Assembly (NCBI GenBank): GCA_902601865.1 | Contig: CACKOX010000006.1 | Location: 1 to 60,908 of the forward strand | Source: an uncultured Alphaproteobacteria bacterium | Lineage (GTDB): Bacteria > Pseudomonadota > Alphaproteobacteria > HIMB59 | DNA length: 60,908 nucleotides | Reading direction: 5' to 3' | In this document: positions 52,859 to 60,908 of the stretch, piece by piece | Layout of the letters: every line of letters starts with the position of its first letter | Numbering within the stretch: the stretch's first letter is position 1 | The notes under the pieces: model-generated | Databases searched by the model: none | What the model saw: the letters and a program-made list of their open reading frames with translations, nothing else | Told to the model about the DNA's origin: nothing | Made by a program: the position numbers and the translations under genes

Positions 52859-53296
52859 CTACCATCCACCATCATCATCTGCTTTTTTATCTTTTACAGA
52901 TTTTCTTAATGATGTTTTAACTAACTTCCAAATACCATTACCTGAAACAATTATTTCATTTTTTGAAAAAACTTCGCATTTCACAAAACATAAAGTTTTA
53001 GTCATTCTTTCAATAGAAGGAATACCTATTAATTCATCTCCTTTTTGAGCAGAAAAGGTAAAGTGTGTGTTCATTGATATAGTCACACATGGCCTATTAC
53101 CAAATGACTTGTAAGCAGCATTACCCATTACATTATCTAAGACGGACATTAAAAAACCACCATGGGCAAAATTTCCTGAATTAAGATGTTTTTCAGCAAC
53201 AGTTATACGATATATGTTCTGATTATTTTCTTGTTTTGTCTCTAATTCACCTAGTAATAATGAATACGAAGATTTTGATATTAACTTCCAGGTCAT
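52859..53296 (-). CDS. PaaI-type hotdog thioesterase
   Basis: About 145 aa from ATG 53294-53296, rather than the TTG at 53323. A hotdog-fold acyl-CoA thioesterase with LNSGNFAHGGFLMSVLDNVMG, containing the catalytic HGG and the helix Asp. The tail ends in DDDGGW. The acyl-CoA substrate is unknown; phenylacetyl-CoA and betainyl-CoA are known substrates of distant relatives only. Confidence 0.85.
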   Translation of the reverse strand: MTWKLISKSSYSLLLGELETKQENNQNIYRITVAEKHLNSGNFAHGGFLMSVLDNVMGNAAYKSFGNRPCVTISMNTHFTFSAQKGDELIGIPSIERMTKTLCFVKCEVFSKNEIIVSGNGIWKLVKTSLRKSVKDKKADDDGGW

Positions 53297-53386
53297 ATAT
53301 AACTTTATAATGCAATCTTTCAAAAAAGAAATGTTTTATAAAATCACCTAGATAAATTTTTTAATGGACAAATAAATTGATACACA

Positions 53387-55141
53387 ATGAATAGATCTTT
53401 TAGGACAGATGACAACAGTTTAAATAGTTTTATACCTAGCTATTCAGGTACGAACGGTGCCGTAGCAACTCATTCTAATTTATCATCAATGACCGCTTAC
53501 AGTATTTTAAATGATGATAAAGGGAATGCATTTGATGCTGCTGCTGGAGCGATGTTAGTTGAAGGCCTTGTCAATCCTCAAATGTTTGGAATGGGAGGAG
53601 AAGGAGTGATGATTTTAAAACCAAAAGATCAAAATCCTTTAGTTTTAAATGGAAATACAATATCTCCAAGAAAATTTGATTTTTTAAACTTAGTTACAAG
53701 GGGTTATACAGAAGTACCTGATCAGGGTATTTTAAGTGCTGGTGTCCCCGCTGCATTTTCTTCTATTTTTAGGATGTTGCAAAGATACGGGAGTCTTGAT
53801 TTTAAAATAATCTCTCAATATGCAAAGGTATATGCGAAGGGAGGTTTTCCAATACACACTGGAATTATTAATCAAAATAAATTTGGATTAAATAGTTTAA
53901 AAGACAAATTTAAGAAAGAATGGAAAAATTCTGCAAAACTATATTTAAAAAATAATAAAGATATTCCAAAAGTTGGAAGCTTATTTAAAAATTTAGCTTA
54001 CTCAAACTTATTAGACTATCTAGGTAATTATGAGAAAAAAATTACTGGTACTCGAAACAATAAGTTTAATAAATTACATGATGCTTTTTATAAGGGCGAT
54101 GTAGCAAATTCTATTTTAAAATTTTCTAAAAGAAATGACGGTCTTCTCTCAAAAGAAGATTTTGAAAATTTTAATGTAAAGTTTGAAAAAACGATTTTTG
54201 AGAAATATGGTGATTTTCAAGTCCATAAAACTAATTTTTGGGGTCAAGGATTAACAAGTTTAATGTTGTTAAAAATGGCAAATAAACAAAAAATTAAAAC
54301 TCTACAATCAGCTAATGATATTCATAAATTTATTGAAATTTTAAAATTAACATTTGCTGACAGAGAGATGTATTTTACTGGTAAATACAATACAAGAGTA
54401 AAGGCAAGTCACCTATTAAATGATACTTACTTGAATAAAAGAATTCGACTAATTACAGAAAAGGCTATTGATACAATCATCCCTGGAGATCCTCTATCTA
54501 AAAATTCTTTACTGCCAATCGACAATGACATTAAACCATGGGGAGCTGGGACTGTACATATTAGCATTATAGACAAGGATAATAATGCAGTTTCATGCAC
54601 ACCTAGTGGAGGCTGGATTAGATCTAATGAAGTAATTAATGAATTAGGATTTCCTTTAGGAAATAGACTAATGACCTTTTATTTATCAAAACCTGGTCAT
54701 GCAAATTTCATTACTCCTTTGCAACAACCGAGAACAACGCTGAGTCCAACTTTGATTATCAATCATAAGAAAAAGGAAATATTAAGTTGTGGGACTATGG
54801 GTGGTGATGCTCAAGACCAATGGCAAGCTCAATTTTTAATGAATTATATGTTTTCAAATAAAAATATAGATCAAGCCTTAAATGAGCCCAGAGTTTCATC
54901 AGAGCATTTACCTGCTTTTTTCCATCCACATGATCCAAATTATAAACAGTTATTGTTAGAAGAGCGGCTTGCACCCTTACAGTCAAAATTAATTAAAAAA
55001 GGTCATAAATGCCAAACAGTTACTGACTGGAGTGAAGGTTTTATATTATGCACTAGAAAGAAAAATAAAATTTATGATGCATATGCAGATATTAGAAGTT
55101 ATAAAAGTCAAATATTTCAAGCACAAGCATTGGCATGGTAA
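53387..55141 (+). CDS. Gamma-glutamyltransferase-family Ntn hydrolase without signal peptide
   Basis: 584 aa, homologous to Ggt along its length. The processing/catalytic threonine is T389 in AGTVHISIIDKDNNAVS, matching T391 of the E. coli enzyme (the usual TTH is TVH here). DSP/GSGTPSGG-type oxyanion residues (SCTPSGGWI) and FVTRGYTEVPDQGILSAGVPAA also fit. No signal peptide is found, unlike normal periplasmic Ggt, so it may be cytoplasmic or act on another gamma-glutamyl or cephalosporin-like amide. It overlaps mazG by 7 bases. Confidence 0.85.
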   Translation: MNRSFRTDDNSLNSFIPSYSGTNGAVATHSNLSSMTAYSILNDDKGNAFDAAAGAMLVEGLVNPQMFGMGGEGVMILKPKDQNPLVLNGNTISPRKFDFLNLVTRGYTEVPDQGILSAGVPAAFSSIFRMLQRYGSLDFKIISQYAKVYAKGGFPIHTGIINQNKFGLNSLKDKFKKEWKNSAKLYLKNNKDIPKVGSLFKNLAYSNLLDYLGNYEKKITGTRNNKFNKLHDAFYKGDVANSILKFSKRNDGLLSKEDFENFNVKFEKTIFEKYGDFQVHKTNFWGQGLTSLMLLKMANKQKIKTLQSANDIHKFIEILKLTFADREMYFTGKYNTRVKASHLLNDTYLNKRIRLITEKAIDTIIPGDPLSKNSLLPIDNDIKPWGAGTVHISIIDKDNNAVSCTPSGGWIRSNEVINELGFPLGNRLMTFYLSKPGHANFITPLQQPRTTLSPTLIINHKKKEILSCGTMGGDAQDQWQAQFLMNYMFSNKNIDQALNEPRVSSEHLPAFFHPHDPNYKQLLLEERLAPLQSKLIKKGHKCQTVTDWSEGFILCTRKKNKIYDAYADIRSYKSQIFQAQALAW

Positions 55142-55908
55142 AGAAACATAAAAAATTAAGTGATTTAGTAGATGTAGTTAAAAGACTACGCAATCCAAAA
55201 AATGGATGTCCATGGGATATTCAACAAACATCAAAATCTTTAGCTAAATATACTTTAGAGGAAGCATACGAAGTAATAGAAGCAATTGAGTCTAATAATT
55301 ATCGTGAATTAGAGGGAGAGCTTGGAGATTTGTTACTCCAAGTTATTTACCATTCAATTATTGCAGCTGAAAAAAAGAAATTTTCTATTGAAGATGTTAT
55401 TGATACCAGTGTTAAAAAAATGAAATCACGTCACCCACATATTTTTATGCGCGATGAGTCGATTAAAACTGTTCAAGATGTAAATGAATTTTGGGAGACA
55501 CAAAAAAAATATGAGAGAAAAAAAAAGGGAGCTCAATCTGTTTTAGATGGTGTGAGTGTTAGTCTTCCCGCCGTTACAAGATCGTTAAAACTTCAAAAGA
55601 GAGCTGCAAAAGAGGGTTTTGATTGGAAAGACGCTAATGGAAATTTGAAGAAGGTAAAAGAAGAATTAAATGAACTTTCTCACGAAATAAAAGCTCAAAA
55701 TAAAAAGAAAATAAAAGAAGAATTAGGTGACTTATTATTTTCCTGTATTAATTTATCAAGAAAATTAGGACTTGATACTGAGACTGTAATCAGAGACTCT
55801 AATAGAAAATTTGAAAAACGTTTTAAAAAAATGGAAAAACAAATGAATAAAAAAAAGTTAGAGTGGAATTTAAAAAACCTGGAAAAACAATGGCAAAACT
55901 CAAAATAG
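55135..55908 (+). CDS. mazG: Nucleoside triphosphate pyrophosphohydrolase MazG
   Basis: 257 aa with two MazG helical domains. The first carries CPWDIQQTSKSLAKYTLEEAYEVIEAIE and ELGDLLLQVIYH, with the EExxE/ExxD metal sites, and the SRHPHIF turn. The second carries KEELNEL and KEELGDLLFS. It hydrolyses (d)NTPs and (p)ppGpp-related nucleotides to monophosphates. It overlaps ggt and, by 19 bases, the TolC-like gene. Confidence 0.94.
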   Translation: MVKKHKKLSDLVDVVKRLRNPKNGCPWDIQQTSKSLAKYTLEEAYEVIEAIESNNYRELEGELGDLLLQVIYHSIIAAEKKKFSIEDVIDTSVKKMKSRHPHIFMRDESIKTVQDVNEFWETQKKYERKKKGAQSVLDGVSVSLPAVTRSLKLQKRAAKEGFDWKDANGNLKKVKEELNELSHEIKAQNKKKIKEELGDLLFSCINLSRKLGLDTETVIRDSNRKFEKRFKKMEKQMNKKKLEWNLKNLEKQWQNSK

Positions 55909-57164
55909 TTCTATTTAGTATATTTTTTTCAGTTTTATCTAATAGCCTCTTATCTTACGAAATTACAGATCTAATAAAAATACTTATTGAAAAAAATGAA
56001 ACTAATTCAAAATTTAAATACGATAATTTAATAGAAGATAAAAATTTACAAAATGCTGACTCCTTATACATACCAGAAATTGATTACTCATTTAACATAT
56101 CTAATAATATTTCAAGTACTACAAATACATCTAATTATAACTCAGATACTCATACTCTAAGTGCCACAGTTAACCTATATAATGGTGGTTTTAGTCAATT
56201 AAATTTAATAACAACGCAAACAAGAAATCAAGCTTTTGATTATTTAAGGGAGTATCAAAAAGAGTTATTAATTAAAGAATTACTCAATGGCTACAGTAAT
56301 TTGCAAACATTAATTTTTAAAAAGAAAAATCAACACTTGAATTTAGAGTTTTATAAAAAGAAAGTTCTAGAGGCAGAAATTTTATTTCAAGCAAATAGAA
56401 TTACTAAAACTGAGTTATTGGATTTAGAAAATGAACTATTAGAAGCACAAACAGTTTTGTTAGATTATGATAGACAGATAGATAACTTAATGCTGCAAGT
56501 AAGTAAATTACTTGATTTAGAAATAAAAGATGAAGATGTTAATTTTAATTATGAAATTGATGTATCTAGCACTCAAATTAATAAGAAATTATTTTCAGAT
56601 TTAATGGGATCTTCTTATGGTCAGTATTTATCTTTTATAGAAAACACATATCTACCTGAGTTGGAAATGAGCAAAAAGGATTTAAGACCCTCAGTTGATC
56701 TGACATACACTTTAAGTGAAAGTGAGAATTATTCTGCAACAATTGATCACAGAAGGTCTTCTTCACTTTCTTTAACATTAAAAATTCCTATTTATGATGG
56801 GTACAAAGATGAAAATAATTTTGATATAGAACAATACAATTATCAAAAAAAATTGCTTGAACATAAAGATTTAAAGAGAGATATGTTGAATACATACCTT
56901 GAAGCATGGAATAACTATGATTTTTATTTAAATAAAATTGATAACCAAGTGAAAATTATGGATACCCTTAAACTGAAGTTAAAAGGTAATGAGATATTGT
57001 ATAAGGCACAGAAAATTAATATCACTGAACTAATAGAAAGTCAGAACGACTTAAATGATGCACAGAATATTTTATTAGATTTGAATTCTCTCAAAAAATA
57101 TTATTTAATAGACATTCTTATTTTTAACGGGGATTTAAATACAATTATTAATGGATTGGGATAG
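55890..57164 (+). CDS. TolC-like outer-membrane efflux protein
   Basis: 424 aa from ATG 55890, which gives a signal peptide (MAKLKIVLFSIFFSVLSNSLLS); the GTG at 55863 would lie inside mazG and spoil it. Two related halves with alternating strand pairs and long helices, such as ELLDLENELLEAQTVLLDYDRQIDNLMLQVSKLLDLE and ITELIESQNDLNDAQNILLDL, are typical of OEP repeats. No membrane fusion protein or inner pump is next to it. Overlaps the LysR gene by 14 bases. Confidence 0.86.
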   Translation: MAKLKIVLFSIFFSVLSNSLLSYEITDLIKILIEKNETNSKFKYDNLIEDKNLQNADSLYIPEIDYSFNISNNISSTTNTSNYNSDTHTLSATVNLYNGGFSQLNLITTQTRNQAFDYLREYQKELLIKELLNGYSNLQTLIFKKKNQHLNLEFYKKKVLEAEILFQANRITKTELLDLENELLEAQTVLLDYDRQIDNLMLQVSKLLDLEIKDEDVNFNYEIDVSSTQINKKLFSDLMGSSYGQYLSFIENTYLPELEMSKKDLRPSVDLTYTLSESENYSATIDHRRSSSLSLTLKIPIYDGYKDENNFDIEQYNYQKKLLEHKDLKRDMLNTYLEAWNNYDFYLNKIDNQVKIMDTLKLKLKGNEILYKAQKINITELIESQNDLNDAQNILLDLNSLKKYYLIDILIFNGDLNTIINGLG

Positions 57165-58044
57165 ATTAAAAACATTTTATCATGTTGCTACAGCTGGTAG
57201 CATATCAAGAGCCATGGATACAATCCATCTCAGTCAATCAGCGATTACAAGACAAATACAATCTCTAGAACACAGTCTAAAGACAAAGCTTTTTAAAAGA
57301 CATACCAAGGGTATAACTCTTACAGAACAAGGTTCATATCTTTTTGAAGAGACTGAGAAAATATTTGCTGATTTAAATTCTATTGAAAAAAAGATAGTTG
57401 AATATAAGTCAGTTCCCACTGGAAACCTGTCTATCAACACAACAGTTGCATTTGGCTCTATGTGGCTTAGTCCTAGAATAAATGAATTTATTCATGGATA
57501 CCCAGAGATTAATCTTAAACTAAACTATTCTGAAGACGAACAAGATATGCTTCGCCAAGACTATGATATTGGTTTGTGGATGAGAAAACCTAAACATTTA
57601 GATCTAGTATCAAAACACATCGCAACTATAAAATATCATATTTATGGTTCTGCTAATTATATAAACGAAATGGGTATGCCACTTAGAAGATCTGAGCTGA
57701 ATAGTCATCGTTTGATAACATATGGCATAGGTAAGCCCTCTCCTCTATCCGATACTAACTGGATATTAAAAACAGGTATTAAAAAAAACCAAAAAAATAG
57801 ACGTCCTCATATAACCATTAACAACCTCTATGGTCTATTAGTTGCAGTCGAAACTGGTGCGGGTTTAGCTGCATTACCTGATTATATGGCTCAACATAAA
57901 GCACATTTAGTTAAAGTATTGCCTGATATTCAAGGACCAAGTTATGAAGTTCACATGGTTTATCATGAAAATTTAAAAGGAAGTTTAAAATTAATTGCAT
58001 TTAGAGATTTCCTAATGAATAAAATAAGTCAATGGAGATTTTGA
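57151..58044 (+). CDS. LysR-family transcriptional regulator
   Basis: 297 aa. N-terminal winged HTH (DRLKTFYHVATAGSISRAMDTIHLSQSAITRQIQSLE) and a C-terminal effector domain (residues 90-290; NTTVAFGSMWLSPRINEF and VETGAGLAALPDYMA). It is the last gene of an overlapping chain with ggt, mazG and the TolC-like gene rather than standing divergent from a target, so its target is not clear. argD follows 41 bases later. Confidence 0.92.
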   Translation: MDWDRLKTFYHVATAGSISRAMDTIHLSQSAITRQIQSLEHSLKTKLFKRHTKGITLTEQGSYLFEETEKIFADLNSIEKKIVEYKSVPTGNLSINTTVAFGSMWLSPRINEFIHGYPEINLKLNYSEDEQDMLRQDYDIGLWMRKPKHLDLVSKHIATIKYHIYGSANYINEMGMPLRRSELNSHRLITYGIGKPSPLSDTNWILKTGIKKNQKNRRPHITINNLYGLLVAVETGAGLAALPDYMAQHKAHLVKVLPDIQGPSYEVHMVYHENLKGSLKLIAFRDFLMNKISQWRF

Positions 58045-58085
58045 CTTTAAAAATCTTCTTATTTCATTAAAAGTTAAATATTAAT

Positions 58086-59240
58086 ATGAATAATTTATTA
58101 AAAACCTATAAATTTAGTAATTTTAAAGTTATCAAAGGACGAGGGTGTTATTTACACACTTCAGATAACAAAAAATTATTAGATTTCTCAGCAGGTGTGG
58201 CAGTTAATTCTCTTGGGTATGATCACCCAATAGTAAGAAAAAGTTTACAAGATCAAATAAAAACTGGTATTACTCATTTGTCTGGCTCACAAATGCATGA
58301 GTTCAAGACTAAATTATCTAAATTATTATCTGAGAATTCTAACAAAGGTGATGTTTTCTTTTCAAATTCAGGTGCAGAGAGCATTGAAGCTGCATTAAAA
58401 ATAGCAAGAAACTATGGAAGTAAAAAAGGCAAAGATGAGATTATTGCTATGACTTCCTCTTTTCATGGAAGAACAATTGGAGCCTTATCAGTTGGTAGTA
58501 ATAAAAAATATAAGACAGATATTGGACCTGTACCAGGTAAAGTAAAGTTTTGTAAGTTTAATGATGTCTCTCATCTCAAAAAACTAGTTAATAAAAAAAC
58601 AATAGCCATTATCATAGAGTTTATTCAAGGAGATGGTGGTATCAATATTTGCAGTAAAACCTTTGCTAAAGCAATAAAAGATATTTGTAAAAATAAGAAA
58701 ATTTTATTAATTGGAGATGAAATACAAGGCGGCATAGGTCGAACTGGAAAAATTTTTGCATACAAACATTATGGTGTTAACCCAGATATTATAACCTCTG
58801 CTAAAGGATTAGGTTCTGGTATTCCCATCGGTGCAACAATTGTGAAAAAATATATATCTAATATTATTTCTACAGGTTTTCATGGATCTACCTTTGGTGG
58901 AGGTATGCTTCAGACAAGAGTTTCTTACAACGTATTGAAGTCTATAAATACTAAATCATTTTTAAATAAAGTACTGATTAATGGTAAATTATTATCAAGC
59001 TTACTTAGAAAGATACATGACAATCACAAAGATAAAATAGTTGATACAAGATGCCTAGGTTTGATGGCTGGCATAGAATTTAAAAATGATGAAATAGCTT
59101 TGAAAACATATAATAAAATGGCAAGAAATGGACTAATATCAACACTAATACAAGGTAAAATAATACGTCTTACACCTCCTCTAATAGTTTCAAAAATTGA
59201 AATAAATAAGGCTATTCTGATAGTTGCTAAATCTTTATAA
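58086..59240 (+). CDS. argD: Acetylornithine aminotransferase
   Basis: 384-aa PLP enzyme (class III) of arginine synthesis, also able to serve lysine synthesis in some organisms. Motifs: FFSNSGAESIEAALKIAR, SFHGRTIGALS, DEIQGGIGRTGK, and the PLP lysine in ITSAKGLGSGIPIG. The neighbours argB and argC on the opposite strand confirm the pathway. The gap to argB is 6 bases. Confidence 0.92.
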   Translation: MNNLLKTYKFSNFKVIKGRGCYLHTSDNKKLLDFSAGVAVNSLGYDHPIVRKSLQDQIKTGITHLSGSQMHEFKTKLSKLLSENSNKGDVFFSNSGAESIEAALKIARNYGSKKGKDEIIAMTSSFHGRTIGALSVGSNKKYKTDIGPVPGKVKFCKFNDVSHLKKLVNKKTIAIIIEFIQGDGGINICSKTFAKAIKDICKNKKILLIGDEIQGGIGRTGKIFAYKHYGVNPDIITSAKGLGSGIPIGATIVKKYISNIISTGFHGSTFGGGMLQTRVSYNVLKSINTKSFLNKVLINGKLLSSLLRKIHDNHKDKIVDTRCLGLMAGIEFKNDEIALKTYNKMARNGLISTLIQGKIIRLTPPLIVSKIEINKAILIVAKSL

Positions 59241-59246
59241 AATTAA

Positions 59247-60098
59247 TTAATAATCAAGGGATTGTTTTTGAAAGACTGTACCAATACCCTCCTCTGTCTC
59301 TAACTCATTTATAAGAGCATTCTTTATCTCACCACTAATAATGTGTATTTTTTGAACACCTTGATTAAGCGCCTTTAAGGAGTTTTCAACTTTCACAATC
59401 ATTCCATTAGATATAATTTTTTCATCAAAAAGCTTCTTTGCTACGTTTTCATCAACTGCAGAAATTCTTTTTCCTTCAATATCCTTTATAAATGGAACGT
59501 CTGATATAAAAATTAATTTACTTGCAGTCAAATTAATTGCTAGCTCTGTAGCAATAGTATCGGCGTTAACATTTAATACTTCAGAAGTATTTTTATCTAA
59601 AACTAAACTAGGCATAATAATCATGTCATGTTCCTTAAATAAATTTTTAATTTGTAATGCATCAACAGATACAACGTCTCCTACTTGACCATAGTCAACA
59701 CCATCAACTAGTTCTCTTCTCTTTGCAGCAATGAAGTCTTTTTTAGAAATAGGAATTGGAAAATTTCTTATATTATAACTTGAACTCAAACTAAATATGT
59801 CGATTAATATTTGACCGGAAATTTTCTTTGCTGCCTCTATATCATGAGAGGAAGTTATTCTTCTTCCATTTAATTTTTTTGGTTCTATACCATGAACGTT
59901 AATCATATAATTATCTAGTTGTCTTCCAAATCCAAAGACCAATACTACTTTTAATTTAGAAATAGAATTTAATAGTTCTTTTATGTCACTAATAACATTC
60001 TCAATATTTTCTTGATTATCACAAATTTTACCACTTACTTTAATTACAAGAATTGAATTTTGTAATATGGACTGATAAAAACTTTGATTTTTAATCAT
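59247..60098 (-). CDS. argB: Acetylglutamate kinase
   Basis: Second step of arginine synthesis. 283 aa, amino acid kinase fold. VIKVSGKICDNQEN near the N-terminus, VVLVFGFGRQLDNYMI (the usual HGGG is replaced by FGFG), NGRRITSS, LNVNADTIATELA and FISDVPFIKD. The altered glycine-rich loop is the odd point. It overlaps argC by 4 bases in an argC-argB transcript. Confidence 0.88.
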   Translation of the reverse strand: MIKNQSFYQSILQNSILVIKVSGKICDNQENIENVISDIKELLNSISKLKVVLVFGFGRQLDNYMINVHGIEPKKLNGRRITSSHDIEAAKKISGQILIDIFSLSSSYNIRNFPIPISKKDFIAAKRRELVDGVDYGQVGDVVSVDALQIKNLFKEHDMIIMPSLVLDKNTSEVLNVNADTIATELAINLTASKLIFISDVPFIKDIEGKRISAVDENVAKKLFDEKIISNGMIVKVENSLKALNQGVQKIHIISGEIKNALINELETEEGIGTVFQKQSLDY

Positions 60099-60908
60099 AG
60101 GTACAAAGGTATTATTTGATTTAATCCAAGTGCTTGATCTTGGTCAAAGATAAGGTTCATGCATTCTACAGCGTTACCAGAAGCGCCTTTAACTAAATTA
60201 TCTAAGCATGCTTCAACAACAAAATGGTTCTCATCCTTAAAAGAAACGGTAATATCACAAAAGTTTGAGCCAACCACATTTGAGAGTTTTGTATTATTTT
60301 GAATTCTTATAAAAGGAGCGGATTTAAAACAATCTGCCAAACATGTATCTAAAAAATCATTATTGATGGTTTCTTTTGTTTCAATGTGACTTGTTAAATA
60401 TATACCTCTTGAAAAAGGCCCAGATAGTGGCACAAAAGAAAGGTTTTTTCTTAAATTTGGAAAAGATTGATAAATTTCAGCCAAGTGGCGATGGGAGTTG
60501 ATATTATAAGAAAACATATCTTTAGATCTTGTTGAATGATGATTTTTGTTTGTTGGATTTTTACCACCACCACTAGATCCTGTAATAGCAGTTACAGATA
60601 CATTTTTAATTATGGAGTGAAATGGCAATAAAGATAACTGTGTTGTTAATGCAAAACACCCTGGGTTGGAAATGTTTGAAGATTTTTTTATTTCATCACC
60701 AGAATTTTCAATGAAGCCATATTGAAACTGACTTTGAGTATTGACATCAAAATTAGATTTATAATATTTATTATAATCTTCTTGACTAGAAATTCTAAAA
60801 TCAGAACTCAGATCTATAATTTTAACTTTTGATATTAATTCTTTTACATATTCATGAGCTGAACCGTGAGGTAATGCTAAAAAAACGCAATCTAGATTTT
60901 TAAAATCA
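60095..60908 (-). CDS. argC: N-acetyl-gamma-glutamyl-phosphate reductase (5' end cut by window)
   Basis: Third enzyme of arginine synthesis. The frame stays open up to the right edge, so the N-terminal Rossmann start is outside. Visible are LALPHGSAHEYV, IDLSSDFRI, the catalytic cysteine in SNPGCFALT, then ITGSSGGGKN and the C-terminal dimer region. An internal TTG at 60628 is not the true start. The gene runs into argB with a 4-base overlap. Confidence 0.92.
   Translation of the reverse strand, partial: DFKNLDCVFLALPHGSAHEYVKELISKVKIIDLSSDFRISSQEDYNKYYKSNFDVNTQSQFQYGFIENSGDEIKKSSNISNPGCFALTTQLSLLPFHSIIKNVSVTAITGSSGGGKNPTNKNHHSTRSKDMFSYNINSHRHLAEIYQSFPNLRKNLSFVPLSGPFSRGIYLTSHIETKETINNDFLDTCLADCFKSAPFIRIQNNTKLSNVVGSNFCDITVSFKDENHFVVEACLDNLVKGASGNAVECMNLIFDQDQALGLNQIIPLYL

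Noticed and set aside
1-60908. Search by eye for CRISPR arrays, insertion sequences, integrases or prophage genes
   Set aside because: No regularly spaced repeats, transposase or phage proteins were found; gene content is chromosomal throughout.

Overview
The window is about 61 kb of AT-rich, tightly packed bacterial chromosome. Gene content points to a free-living, genome-streamlined marine alphaproteobacterium of the SAR11/HIMB59 kind; this is inferred from gene content and composition, not from a marker gene. The conserved alphaproteobacterial run mltB-rlpA-dac-tmk-holB-metG-tatD-MBL is present. Many neighbours overlap by 1-26 bases, most spacers are under 150 bases, and uptake systems are prominent. 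UGA is a normal stop (for example at 12590-12592). I see no prophage, insertion sequence or CRISPR array. One tRNA gene (tRNA-Ser UGA) is present.

Layout. (1) 1-12592: an osmolyte uptake and catabolism neighbourhood. It holds a glycine-betaine-type ABC transporter split over three places (ATPase proV on the minus strand and cut by the window edge, a double-length permease proW, and the binding protein proX 5 kb away). Interleaved are a cytoplasmic BisC/DMSO-reductase-family molybdoenzyme, a GcvT/DmdA-family folate-dependent methyltransferase, a short-chain dehydrogenase, a beta-keto acid cleavage enzyme (BKACE), malonyl-CoA synthetase (MatB), an atypical SDR and a histone-deacetylase-family amidohydrolase. 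(2) 12583-13922: BioY biotin uptake, a small conserved protein, and aroQ, whose N-terminus is out of frame at an A6 run. (3) 14065-19018: a ugp-type glycerol-3-phosphate ABC operon with two tandem ugpE-like permeases. (4) 19037-32795: housekeeping genes (nadE, cfa, thiL, mnmH, recG, sdhE, mfd) and small membrane or hypothetical proteins, an IPNS-like dioxygenase, a glycine-zipper lipoprotein and an HmoA-like monooxygenase. (5) 32821-42589: tRNA-Ser, then the cell-wall/replication/translation operon mltB to the MBL hydrolase, a YbaK-family deacylase and an HCCA-isomerase-like protein. (6) 42590-43111: the only long non-coding stretch, between convergent genes. (7) 43112-53296: typA, a J-domain protein, msrA, dat, an M48 protease, a SRAP protein, an orphan TRAP binding protein, prdX, yajQ, two exporters and a hotdog thioesterase. 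(8) 53387-60908: ggt-like, mazG, a TolC-like protein and a LysR regulator as an overlapping chain, then argD facing argB-argC (argC cut by the window edge).

How the genes may work together: ProVWX would import a methylated osmolyte. The molybdoenzyme (S- or N-oxide reduction), the GcvT/DmdA-family enzyme (methyl transfer to folate), the SDR and BKACE (oxidation, then carbon-chain cleavage with acetyl-CoA) could break it down. The exact substrate cannot be read from sequence. Both binding-protein genes (proX, ugpB) carry strong Shine-Dalgarno sites and are followed directly by perfect or near-perfect hairpins, which would raise binding protein output over the other transporter parts.
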